A stretch of DNA of 34,625 nucleotides, taken from positions 1-34,625 of the forward strand of contig JAPXLV010000028.1 in the NCBI GenBank assembly GCA_033809355.1, read 5' to 3'. Numbering within the stretch: the stretch's first letter is position 1; every line of letters begins with the position of its first letter. The notes beneath the pieces were generated by a model. It did no database searches and was not told where the DNA came from. It saw only the letters and a list, made by a program, of their open reading frames with translations. A program made the position numbers and the translations under genes. Shown here one piece after another: positions 15,181-22,942 of the stretch. Source of the DNA: T3Sed10-213 sp012519365. Lineage in GTDB: Bacteria > Planctomycetota > Phycisphaerae > Sedimentisphaerales > Anaerohalosphaeraceae.

Positions 15181-15741
15181 ATGAAAGCGTCGGAAATGAA
15201 AAAGGGTCAGACCGTCAAGATGGACGGGAATCTGTATGTGATTGTCGATTACCAACACGTCAAATTGGGCAAAGGCGGGGCGGTGTATCAGACGAAGTTG
15301 AAGAATCTGATTGACGGCGGCATCCGCGACGTGCGGATTCGGGCGGAAGAGAACTTAGAGGAGGCCTATCTTGAAAAGCGGAATTTTGAGTACCTCTATT
15401 CGACCGGCTCTGAACATTACTTTATGGATTTGGAAAGCTTTGATCAGATCATTCTTGACGACGATGCCTTCGGTGAGGGTGCGAAATATCTCAAACCCAA
15501 TACCCAGCTTCAGATCAGTATGTATCAGGGCAAGCCGGTGGTGGTTTCTTTGCCCAATACGGTCGATTTGGAGGTGACCGAAACGACGCCTGAAATCAAA
15601 GGCGCCACGGCCACCAACCAATACAAGCCGGCCACTCTTGAGACGGGGCTGGTGGTGCAGGTTCCGCCGTTTGTCAAGATCGGCGAGGTGCTTCGCATCG
15701 ACACCCGGACGGGGGAGTATGTGACCCGCGTAAAAGACTGA
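15181..15741 (+). CDS. efp: Translation elongation factor P
   Basis: A 186-aa factor that enters the ribosomal E site and relieves stalling at polyproline stretches. The KOW-like N domain holds the tip loop HVKLGKGGAVYQ, with Lys31 at the position modified in other bacteria. The OB domains follow, ending with the family signature ATNQYKPATLETGLVVQVP and IDTRTGEYVTRV. The tip reads LGKG where PGKG is usual. The start at 15181 is chosen because GGAG lies six bases upstream and homology begins there; the frame is open to 14959, but that extension looks non-coding. No lysine-modifying enzyme (EpmA, EpmB, EarP) is nearby. It has its own promoter and a terminator at 15779-15804. Confidence 0.96.
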   Translation: MKASEMKKGQTVKMDGNLYVIVDYQHVKLGKGGAVYQTKLKNLIDGGIRDVRIRAEENLEEAYLEKRNFEYLYSTGSEHYFMDLESFDQIILDDDAFGEGAKYLKPNTQLQISMYQGKPVVVSLPNTVDLEVTETTPEIKGATATNQYKPATLETGLVVQVPPFVKIGEVLRIDTRTGEYVTRVKD

Positions 15742-15778
15742 CATTGCTTTTGTATCCTCCTTGTTTTGTGGACCGGCG

Positions 15779-15804
15779 GGGCGCTTTGAGGCGCCCTGTT
15801 TTTT
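15779..15804 (+). terminator. Intrinsic terminator of efp
   Basis: GGGCGC (15779-15784) pairs with GCGCCC (15791-15796) around TTTGAG and is followed by TGTTTTTT. It lies 37 bases after the efp stop. Confidence 0.85.
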
Positions 15805-15816
15805 GGATTTAACGCT

Positions 15817-15844
15817 TTTGGATGTCGGCAGATACGCGTATAAT
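15817..15844 (+). promoter_or_regulatory. Promoter candidate for secA
   Basis: A perfect TATAAT (15839-15844) with only a weak -35 (TTTGGA at 15817-15822, 16-base spacing). It lies between the efp terminator and secA, so an independent secA transcript is likely. Confidence 0.45.
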
Positions 15845-15917
15845 GAGCGGAGTTTTTGCAATTTAACCAAGAGCAAACAGGCTGCTCGGTGAGCCGTCAA
15901 TTAAAAAGGATGTTTCG

Positions 15918-18900
15918 ATGAACCTGGGGACGTTTAACCAATTTCTGGTGAAGATATTCGGGTCGCGTAATGAGCGGCTTGTGCGGTCGTATATGCAGAC
16001 GGCCCTGGCGGCCGGTGCGTTTGAGGCGTCGCTTCGCTCGCTGAGCGATGAGGCGCTTCAGGCTAAAACCGCCGAATTCAAGCAGGCGTTGGCTTCGGGC
16101 AAACGCCCTGAAGAGCTTCTGGTGGAAGCGTTCGCGGTGGTGCGTGAGGCGGCCCGGCGCAATGTGGATATGCGGCACTTTGATGTGCAGCTGGTCGGTG
16201 GCAATGTGCTGTACGAGGGCAAAATCGCTGAGATGGCCACCGGTGAGGGCAAAACGCTGGTGGCGACGCTGGCGGCGTATTTGGTGCATCTGTCAGGGCG
16301 CAAGGTGCATATCGTGACGGTCAATGATTACCTGGCCAAGCGCGACGCCGAGTGGATGGGGCCGATTTATCGTGCGTTGGGGCTGACGGTGGGGGCGATA
16401 CAGGCGGATATGGATACCGTTGGTCAGGAACGAAAAGCGCAGTACGATTGCGATATTACCTACGGCACAAACAATGAGTTCGGGTTTGACTATCTGCGCG
16501 ACAATATGAAAATCTCGGTCGATCAGATGGTGCAAGGGCCGCTGGAGTATGCCATTATCGATGAGGTGGACTCGATTCTCATCGATGAGGCCCGAACGCC
16601 GCTGATTATCTCCGGCCCGGCCCAGGATGATGTGAGTCGATACAAAAAAGCCGATGCTGTGGCTCGGAAACTGATGAGTCTTCAAAGTTCATATGATCGG
16701 ATTAAAAAGTCCATCGACGAGTATACACGGGTACTGGCCAACGCGCAAGGGGAGTTGGCTGAGGCCAAACGCGCCAAAGACAGCCAACGGATGCAAAAGG
16801 CCCAGGCGGTGATCGAAAAGACCCAACGCCAGCTTGAAGAGGCTCGGCATCGGCTGGCTGAGGAGCTGCGCGGCACGGAAGACCAGATCGAGGAGGAAAC
16901 CCTGTATTATAATGTAGATTATGAGCGCAAATCGGTGCATCTGATGGAAAAGGGCATCGCTGCGGCTCAAGAGATTGCCGGCGTCGGATCGTTCTATCTG
17001 GGGCAGAATTCCGACTGGCCGCATTTGATTGAGCAGGCTCTGCGGGCGCATCTGGTCTTTGAACGCGAGAAGAATTATGTGGTCCTTGACGGCAAGGTCA
17101 TCATTGTCGATGAGTTTACGGGGCGGCTGATGCACGGCCGACAGTGGTCCGATGGTTTGCATCAGGCGGTTGAGGCCAAAGAAAACGTCCCGATCAAGGA
17201 AGAGTCCCAAACGCTGGCGACGATTACGCTGCAAAACTTTTTCAAGCTCTACGGCCAGATTGCCGGTATGACCGGTACGGCAGCGACCGAGGCCGAGGAG
17301 TTTATGAAGATTTACAATCTTGATGTGGTGACCATTCCCACCAACAAGCCCTGCATCCGGGAGGATCGCGACGATTTGATTTACAAGACAATGCGTGAAA
17401 AATTCAACGCTATTGTCGATGAGATTCACGACGTCAGCAGTGCCGGGCGTCCGGTGCTGGTCGGTACGGTCAGCATTGAAAAGAGCGAGGCGCTGTCCGA
17501 GGCGCTTAAACGACGGTACGGCATTGAGCATGAGGTGCTCAACGCCAAGCAGCACGCGCGGGAGGCCGTGATCGTCGAAAAGGCCGGTCGGCAGCATGTT
17601 GCGCGAGATGGGTCTGTTCGGGGCAATGTGACCATTGCTACGAATATGGCCGGTCGGGGAACCGACATCAAACTGGGGCCAGGCGTTGCCCAAATCGGCG
17701 GGCTTCATATTCTTGGCACTGAGCGGCACGAATCCCGCCGTATCGACAATCAGTTGCGCGGTCGTGCCGGCCGACAGGGCGACCCGGGCAGCAGTGTCTT
17801 TTTCCTGTCGTTTGATGACGATCTGTTGCGGATTTTCTCGCCGGACTGGACGGTTAAGGCGTTGTCTTTGATTGGGTGGGAAGAGGGTATGCCCATCCAG
17901 CATAAACGGATCAGCAAGGGGATTGAAAAAGCCCAGAAAAAGGTCGAGGAGCGTAACTTCGAGGCGCGCAAGAGCCTGCTTGAATATGATGAGGTGATGG
18001 ACTACCAGCGCAAAATCTTTTATTCACGGCGCCGCAAGATCATCGAGGGCAAGGACCTTAAAAAGACCATTGAGGATATGATCGGCGATGTGATCAACGA
18101 TGCGGTTGATGAGTTTTTTGCGCCGGATTATCCCCAGCGAGGGATCAGCGAATGGGCGCGGGTAGAATTCGGTGTGGATTTGGATCCCAAGCGTCTTCGG
18201 GGGCAGGAGGCCGAGCAGATTGTCGAGATGATTCGCGAGCGGGCCAAAAAGGAGATTGCCAATGATATTCCCATTTCTCTGGGTGAATATCTGGAGGATT
18301 ACGATGAGATCAAGACGTGGAAGCTGGATGCGTTGTGCAAGTGGGCGATGAGTGCGTTTCGGGTCAATCTGTCGGCTTCCAAGCTGCGTCAGATGACCGC
18401 AGAGGAAATCGAACAGACGTTGATTGAGGCCGCCTGTCAGCAGGTGGACAAAAAAGATGTATCGCGGGTAGAGGATTTTCTTAAAGAGGATTATTCGGTT
18501 CGGATGTTTGCGGTGTGGGCGGAGAGCAAATTCAACATCAGGTTGAATCCGGCCGAATTGAAGGACTGCACGCGGGATGAGGCGCGGCAAAAGGTTGTCG
18601 ACCGAGTGGCCGAGTTGTACCGCAAGCGTGAGGTCGAGTATCCGGTCGAGTATGCGATGAATATGGTCTTCGGCCCGCAGGGGGCGAATGTGTATGCGTT
18701 CGAGATGCTGGCCGAGTGGGCGCGCCGCAAATACGAATCCCCGCTCACGCCGGAGGAGCTGTCGCAGATGCAGCCGAAGGAGATTTTTGAGACGCTGCTG
18801 GCGATGAGCAAGGCCTGGAACAACGGCAAACTGATGGAAACGATTGAGCAGAAGCTGGAGGCCGCCGACGCCGAGACACTGGCCCGGTGGGCCAAAGAAC

Positions 18901-19439
18901 GCTTTGAGGCGGCGCTGGAGCCGGAAGATCTGAAGGACAAAGAGAGAGCCAAATTCGTGCTGCTGGAGGCCGGGCGGAGTTTTTTGCGTCGTGAGCTGGC
19001 CGATCTGGAGCGATTTGTTTTGACACAGATATTTGATACGACCTGGAAGGACCATCTGTATGCGATGGATCACCTCAAGGAAAGCATCATGCTGCGGGCG
19101 TATGCTGAGAAGGATCCGAAAATCGAATACAAGCAGGAAGGTTTTCGGATGTTCAACGAGATGCTGCGGACGATTGAGGATCGCGTGACGGATATTATTT
19201 TCCGGGTGCGTCTGCAGGCCGGCCAGCAAAGACGCAGTGTCTATAATGTTCGTGAGACGCAAAAACAGGAGGTCAGCCAGTTTGAATCGGCCGCGCGTCA
19301 GCAGGCCGCGGCAACCGCGCCGCAAGGCGAGCAGACCGTCAAAACCATCAAACTCGAGCAGCCTAAGGTTGGCCGCAACGATCCGTGTCCCTGCGGCAGC
19401 GGCAAAAAATACAAAAAATGCTGCGGCCAACGAGGGTGA
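15918..19439 (+). CDS. secA: Preprotein translocase ATPase SecA, enlarged
   Basis: A 1173-aa motor that drives unfolded preproteins through SecYEG. Walker A is MATGEGKT (106-113), Walker B IIDEVDSI (213-220), and the second motor domain has ATNMAGRGTDI (574-583) and QLRGRAGRQGDPG. The C-terminal SEC-C zinc motif has Cys1157, Cys1159, Cys1168 and Cys1169. The family is usually 800-950 aa. Two insertions explain the extra length: a charged coiled coil at about 252-327 in the preprotein-crosslinking domain, and about 200 residues of WA repeats at about 740-1012 within the helical wing region. The scaffold helix then resumes (FVLTQIFDTTWKDHLYAMDHLKESIMLRAY). The ribosome site is AAAGGA, about eight bases upstream. 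Confidence 0.97.
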   Translation: MNLGTFNQFLVKIFGSRNERLVRSYMQTALAAGAFEASLRSLSDEALQAKTAEFKQALASGKRPEELLVEAFAVVREAARRNVDMRHFDVQLVGGNVLYEGKIAEMATGEGKTLVATLAAYLVHLSGRKVHIVTVNDYLAKRDAEWMGPIYRALGLTVGAIQADMDTVGQERKAQYDCDITYGTNNEFGFDYLRDNMKISVDQMVQGPLEYAIIDEVDSILIDEARTPLIISGPAQDDVSRYKKADAVARKLMSLQSSYDRIKKSIDEYTRVLANAQGELAEAKRAKDSQRMQKAQAVIEKTQRQLEEARHRLAEELRGTEDQIEEETLYYNVDYERKSVHLMEKGIAAAQEIAGVGSFYLGQNSDWPHLIEQALRAHLVFEREKNYVVLDGKVIIVDEFTGRLMHGRQWSDGLHQAVEAKENVPIKEESQTLATITLQNFFKLYGQIAGMTGTAATEAEEFMKIYNLDVVTIPTNKPCIREDRDDLIYKTMREKFNAIVDEIHDVSSAGRPVLVGTVSIEKSEALSEALKRRYGIEHEVLNAKQHAREAVIVEKAGRQHVARDGSVRGNVTIATNMAGRGTDIKLGPGVAQIGGLHILGTERHESRRIDNQLRGRAGRQGDPGSSVFFLSFDDDLLRIFSPDWTVKALSLIGWEEGMPIQHKRISKGIEKAQKKVEERNFEARKSLLEYDEVMDYQRKIFYSRRRKIIEGKDLKKTIEDMIGDVINDAVDEFFAPDYPQRGISEWARVEFGVDLDPKRLRGQEAEQIVEMIRERAKKEIANDIPISLGEYLEDYDEIKTWKLDALCKWAMSAFRVNLSASKLRQMTAEEIEQTLIEAACQQVDKKDVSRVEDFLKEDYSVRMFAVWAESKFNIRLNPAELKDCTRDEARQKVVDRVAELYRKREVEYPVEYAMNMVFGPQGANVYAFEMLAEWARRKYESPLTPEELSQMQPKEIFETLLAMSKAWNNGKLMETIEQKLEAADAETLARWAKERFEAALEPEDLKDKERAKFVLLEAGRSFLRRELADLERFVLTQIFDTTWKDHLYAMDHLKESIMLRAYAEKDPKIEYKQEGFRMFNEMLRTIEDRVTDIIFRVRLQAGQQRRSVYNVRETQKQEVSQFESAARQQAAATAPQGEQTVKTIKLEQPKVGRNDPCPCGSGKKYKKCCGQRG
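18150..18953 (+). repeat. Five WA-type protein repeats inside secA
   Basis: Within SecA residues 745-1012 a motif of the form W-A-x-x-x-[FY]-x-x-x-L-x-x-x-x-L recurs five times, with the tryptophans at 746, 809, 867, 934 and 991 (spacings 63, 58, 67, 57). Examples are EWARVEFGVDLDPKRL, KWAMSAFRVNLSASKL, VWAESKFNIRLNPAEL, EWARRKYESPLTPEEL and RWAKERFEAALEPEDL. The DNA copies are diverged, so the duplication is old. Confidence 0.85.
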
Positions 19440-19512
19440 TCGATGGTTTTTGTGCACCGGCATCGGAAGGTATCCGTCCTGATTTGCCGAGGAGGTCAAG
19501 AGAAAAATGGAG

Positions 19513-20397
19513 TTACGCAGTCATGATGGCGGTGGCGACGCTGATGCCGTTGAAGAAAATGTGGATGCAAATAGGTCGCCCTAATGAGCCGGTTCGTTCA
19601 TAGGCATAGCCCATCACACAGGCCAGCGCAAAGATGCCTGGGGCGTGCATGGGGGGGTGGATGATGGCAAACAGGGCTGAGGTCAGTACAATCGCCGGCC
19701 AGCGTCCCGGCAGGGTTGCCTGCAGCGCCGATTGCAGCAACCCGCGAAACAGCAGCTCCTCCATTATCGGCACCACGCCCACCAGCAGCAGCACCATGAG
19801 CCACCGCACCGAGGCTTGAGAGGAGCGGGACAGTTCTTCAAGGCTCTGGTGGGTCTGGAAGGTGAATGCATCGCCGGCCAGCAGGCGTCCGATGGCGATG
19901 ACCAGCCAGATACCGCCCAGGACAAGGGGGTAAGCCGCGAGCAAATTCACCCCCGCCCAGAATGCATCGGATGGAAGGGTCTTTGGGTTTAAGCCAAATC
20001 CTTTCAGCCCTCTGGCGAAGAATTTGCGGGCGGTTGCCAAAATGAGCGTGATCATCAGGGTGTTTAACCCCAACAAGGCGATAGGGGGCACCGCGGGCGG
20101 GTTGCCGGTCTGTGTGTCGGGGCAGACAAGATTCACGAACCCACTTAGGTGGTACAGCAGCAGTATCCACACAAAAAACAGCAAAAACGGCACGCTCAAC
20201 GGCAGGCAATGCCGTCGCGTCGGGGCTTGGGTCAGGGCCTTTGGCCCGTCGAATCGCAGCAGCCACAGGGCCAACAAAACCAGGCCGACGGCGCTTATTG
20301 CAAGTTCTACCCCCGAAACTATCGGCATAGCGGCGGCATCGACCGCTTCGGCGGCTGTTCGAGCTGGCTGGATTTGGCTTGCCAATAGTGTGTTCAT
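19513..20397 (-). CDS. CPBP-family intramembrane protease
   Basis: A 294-aa polytopic membrane protein of the CPBP (CAAX protease and bacteriocin-processing) group. Near the C-terminus are the three glutamic-protease motifs: EELLFRG (EExxxR), FAIIHPP (FxxxH) and HIFFN (HxxxN). I count about six to eight hydrophobic segments. The start at 20397 has AGGAAAG about eight bases upstream, and the longer frame from 20469 would run into the murA promoter. Bacterial members act in processing or immunity, but the substrate cannot be told here. It is divergent from murA and converges on secA. Confidence 0.9.
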   Translation of the reverse strand: MNTLLASQIQPARTAAEAVDAAAMPIVSGVELAISAVGLVLLALWLLRFDGPKALTQAPTRRHCLPLSVPFLLFFVWILLLYHLSGFVNLVCPDTQTGNPPAVPPIALLGLNTLMITLILATARKFFARGLKGFGLNPKTLPSDAFWAGVNLLAAYPLVLGGIWLVIAIGRLLAGDAFTFQTHQSLEELSRSSQASVRWLMVLLLVGVVPIMEELLFRGLLQSALQATLPGRWPAIVLTSALFAIIHPPMHAPGIFALACVMGYAYERTGSLGRPICIHIFFNGISVATAIMTA

Positions 20398-20419
20398 TGG
20401 GTACTTTCCTGGAGACCGG

Positions 20420-20448
20420 TTGCCTTTTGAAATTGCCCGTGTTATAGT
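20420..20448 (+). promoter_or_regulatory. Sigma-70 type promoter for murA
   Basis: TTGCCT (20420-20425) and TATAGT (20443-20448) with 17-base spacing, in the 83-base gap between the divergent CPBP and murA genes. The predicted start near 20455 leaves a short leader that includes AAGGA before the ATG at 20481. Confidence 0.6.
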
Positions 20449-20480
20449 ATATTTGTACGGATTTAGCAAGGAATGGACAG

Positions 20481-21752
20481 ATGGATATTTTTGAAATTGA
20501 TGGACCGGTGAAACTGTCCGGCACGATTGAGGTGGCCGGATCCAAAAACGCTGCGCTGCCGATTATGGCGGCTTCATTGCTGGCGGCGGGGGAGACGATT
20601 ATTCCCAACGCTCCCCAATTGGCGGATATTCACTCCTTTAAGAATCTGCTGACGCGACTGGGGGCCACGGTCAGTCGTGACGCGGCCGGAGCCCTGCATA
20701 TTGATGCGACGACGATTGACAATCCGGTCGGCGAATACGACATTGTGCGGCGAATGCGTGCCAGTATCTGCATTCTTGGCCCGCTGCTGGCGCGCTGCGG
20801 GAAGGTCAAAGTTTCTATGCCTGGGGGGTGTGCTATCGGCGATCGGCCGGTGGATATTCATCTGCGCGGGCTGAAGACCCTTGGCACGCGGATTAGTCTG
20901 GAAAACGGCTATATTATTGCCGAGGCCCCGCCCGGCGGACTGGTGGGGGCGCAAATTTTTCTGGGCGGGCCGTTCGGCTCGACCGTGTTGGGGACGGACA
21001 ATGTGATGATGGCCGCGACACTGGCCAAAGGGACCACCGTTATCGAAGCGGCGGCCTGTGAGCCGGAAGTGGCGGATTTGGCCCATTGCCTGAATGCGAT
21101 GGGGGCGAAAATCAGCGGTATTGGTTCGCCGCGGCTGGTTATTGAAGGGGTCAAATCGCTTCATCCGATTCGCTGGTCGGTTATCGGCGACCGCATCGAG
21201 GCCGGGACGTATATGGTCGCGGCTGCGATTACCAAAAGTCGGCTTCGGCTTCGCAACTGTGATCTGGATCATATGGTGGCGGTGGTGGATCGACTTCGCA
21301 ATATCGGCGCGGTCATTGAGCCGACGGCGGATGGCTGTGAGGCTGCTCAATATGGCCCCATCCGTCCGGCCGATATTACCACGCAGCCGTATCCGGGGTT
21401 TCCGACCGACTTGCAGGCGCAGTTTATGGCGTTGCTGGCGTTGGCGGAGGGCAATAGTGTGATTACGGAAAAAATCTATCCTGACCGCTTTATGCATGTG
21501 GCCGAGATGAATCGGATGGCTGCCAATCTGCGTAAAGAGGGCCCCAGTGTGATCGTCGCGGGTGTGGAACGGCTGATCGCGGCACCGGTGATGGCCTCGG
21601 ATTTGCGGGCCTCGGCGGCGTTGGTGCTGGCGGGGATGGCTGCCTACGGGCAGACGGTTGTGCATCGTGTCTATCATATCGACCGCGGCTATGAAAAAAT
21701 CGAGGAAAAACTCAACGGTGTGGGGGCAAAAATCCGTCGTGTCGATGTATGA
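20481..21752 (+). CDS. murA: UDP-GlcNAc 1-carboxyvinyltransferase
   Basis: A 423-aa cytoplasmic enzyme that transfers enolpyruvate from PEP to UDP-N-acetylglucosamine, the first committed step of peptidoglycan synthesis and the target of fosfomycin. The substrate-binding SKNAALP motif is at 21-27, and the catalytic cysteine is Cys117 in MPGGCAIGDRPVD. Having Cys rather than Asp there predicts fosfomycin sensitivity of the enzyme. Length and the C-terminal HRVYHIDRGYEKIEEKL are normal. It is followed closely by the nitroreductase gene, probably in one transcript. Its presence agrees with a peptidoglycan-making planctomycete. Confidence 0.97.
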   Translation: MDIFEIDGPVKLSGTIEVAGSKNAALPIMAASLLAAGETIIPNAPQLADIHSFKNLLTRLGATVSRDAAGALHIDATTIDNPVGEYDIVRRMRASICILGPLLARCGKVKVSMPGGCAIGDRPVDIHLRGLKTLGTRISLENGYIIAEAPPGGLVGAQIFLGGPFGSTVLGTDNVMMAATLAKGTTVIEAAACEPEVADLAHCLNAMGAKISGIGSPRLVIEGVKSLHPIRWSVIGDRIEAGTYMVAAAITKSRLRLRNCDLDHMVAVVDRLRNIGAVIEPTADGCEAAQYGPIRPADITTQPYPGFPTDLQAQFMALLALAEGNSVITEKIYPDRFMHVAEMNRMAANLRKEGPSVIVAGVERLIAAPVMASDLRASAALVLAGMAAYGQTVVHRVYHIDRGYEKIEEKLNGVGAKIRRVDV

Positions 21753-21796
21753 GACAGCGGCCCGCTGCCGGCGGGTATCTGACGTGGAGACTTGGT

Positions 21797-22336
21797 ATGG
21801 ATTTATTTGAGGCGATAAAAAAACGGCATTCGTATCGCGGGGGGTTTGAGGACAAGCCTGTGCCGCGTGCGCATTTGCGGCAAATTGTTCAGGCCGGTCT
21901 GGATGCGCCGTCGGGGTGCAATGCCCAGACGCCCCGGTTTGTTATTGTGGATGATCCCGCGTTGGTTCGCACCCTTGCTGGGATGCACGACAGGAACAAG
22001 GCCATGCAGCAGGCCAGGGCCTTTATTGCCTGCATTATCGACAAGGAGCCGCCAGCGGTGTATCAGGGGATGTCGTTTCAAATCGAGGATTGTGCCGCGG
22101 CGGTGGAAAATATGCTGCTGGCGATAACCGCGCTGGGCTATGGCAGTGTGTGGGTGGATGGGTGGCTGCGGATTGACGGTCGGGCTGAGATTATCGGCAA
22201 CATGCTCGGCCTTCCGGCGGGCAAATGCCTTCGTGTCCTGCTGCCGATCGGCCTTCCGTGCGAGGAAATCAAACCGCCGGCTAAGAAGCCCTTTGACCAA
22301 CGCGCCTGGTTCAATGCCTGGGAGCAGGGCCAATAA
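21797..22336 (+). CDS. Nitroreductase-family FMN protein
   Basis: A 179-aa oxidoreductase of the nitroreductase superfamily. It starts MDLFEAIKKRHSYRGGFED, where the RHSYR segment binds FMN phosphate, continues with DAPSGCNAQTPRFVIV, and has the GYGSVWVDGWL flavin-binding segment near residue 125. Such enzymes use NAD(P)H to reduce nitro, quinone or other small compounds; the natural substrate is unknown. I choose the ATG at 21797, with GGAGA about eight bases upstream and homology from the first residue. An earlier ATG at 21749 overlaps the murA stop but adds unmatched residues. Confidence 0.9.
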   Translation: MDLFEAIKKRHSYRGGFEDKPVPRAHLRQIVQAGLDAPSGCNAQTPRFVIVDDPALVRTLAGMHDRNKAMQQARAFIACIIDKEPPAVYQGMSFQIEDCAAAVENMLLAITALGYGSVWVDGWLRIDGRAEIIGNMLGLPAGKCLRVLLPIGLPCEEIKPPAKKPFDQRAWFNAWEQGQ

Positions 22337-22401
22337 CCCAAGAGGGCCTGAGTTTTTAGAAACCCGTGTCGGCGGCGTAAGGCATTAAATTCTAAATCAT
22401 C

Positions 22402-22611
22402 GTGACAGTGAATTCGACCAGACATTCCGACGCACCGCTGCGTTGTCCCAAGTGCGGCTCGACGGACATTGCCGAGATTGTTTATAATCCGGCGGCGATG
22501 GATGAGGAGCTGCTGCGTCGGGTACAGGCCAAACGGGCGGTCCTCCGTACCGGCGCGCAGATTAAGCCTGCGCCGCGGTATCACTGCAACTATTGCGACT
22601 ATGAATGGTAG
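22402..22611 (+). CDS. Small zinc-ribbon protein
   Basis: A 69-aa protein with two CxxC knuckles, CPKCGSTDI near the N-terminus and YHCNYCDYEW at the extreme C-terminus, which would bind one zinc ion. The middle is charged and helical (DEELLRRVQAKRAVLRTG). The start is GTG, without a clear ribosome site. The function is unknown; proteins like this often bind nucleic acid or a larger partner. It lies 65 bases after the nitroreductase gene and converges on rpmH with only 12 bases between the stop codons. That gap contains a small G-rich hairpin that may serve both genes. Confidence 0.75.
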   Translation: MTVNSTRHSDAPLRCPKCGSTDIAEIVYNPAAMDEELLRRVQAKRAVLRTGAQIKPAPRYHCNYCDYEW

Positions 22612-22623
22612 GCCGGGGGGGCC

Positions 22624-22767
22624 TTACGTGAAACTGCGTTTGACATTGACGACGCGGCCGGTGCGACGTTTACGGTTGTTGATTGCCCGGCCTTTGGATG
22701 TCCGCTGACGAGCCAGAAAACCACTCTTACGGGCACGTTTGACCAGACTTTTTCGATGATTTTTCAC
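22624..22767 (-). CDS. rpmH: 50S ribosomal protein bL34
   Basis: A 47-aa basic protein. The core KRARKSGFLARQRTSKGRAINNRKRRTGR matches the bL34 pattern of SxxGFxARMxTxxGRxVLxxRRxKGR. The usual KRTxQPS start is replaced by MKNHRKSLV. The GTG at 22767 is chosen because AGGAG sits about seven bases upstream; the frame is open further to 22833, but that extension is AT-rich leader. bL34 lies in domain contacts of 23S rRNA. In most bacteria rpmH is followed by rnpA near dnaA; here it follows ftsI and no rnpA is present in the window. Confidence 0.85.
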   Translation of the reverse strand: MKNHRKSLVKRARKSGFLARQRTSKGRAINNRKRRTGRVVNVKRSFT

Positions 22768-22846
22768 GGGTATCTCCTGTTTTTTTTGTTTTGTTAGGCG
22801 GGGCTGTTTTGAGACTCCAATTGTCTTTTTCAAAAAACGTGGCAGG

Positions 22847-22874
22847 ATTATATCTTATTGTTACGGGAAAGCAA
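22847..22874 (-). promoter_or_regulatory. Promoter for rpmH
   Basis: On the minus strand, TTGCTT (22874-22869) and a perfect TATAAT (22852-22847) are 16 bases apart. This predicts a start near 22840 and a leader of about 73 bases, giving the ribosomal protein gene expression independent of the upstream division genes. Confidence 0.6.
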
Positions 22875-22942
22875 GACTGTCCGGCAAAAAAATATGAAGT
22901 GCCGGGTCCCTGGGATGGTTGATTGCCGGTGTCGGGGGGCTG

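Noticed and set aside
18024..19499. 491-aa antisense frame over secA
   Set aside because: A shadow of the conserved SecA C-terminal region; no domain and no ribosome site.
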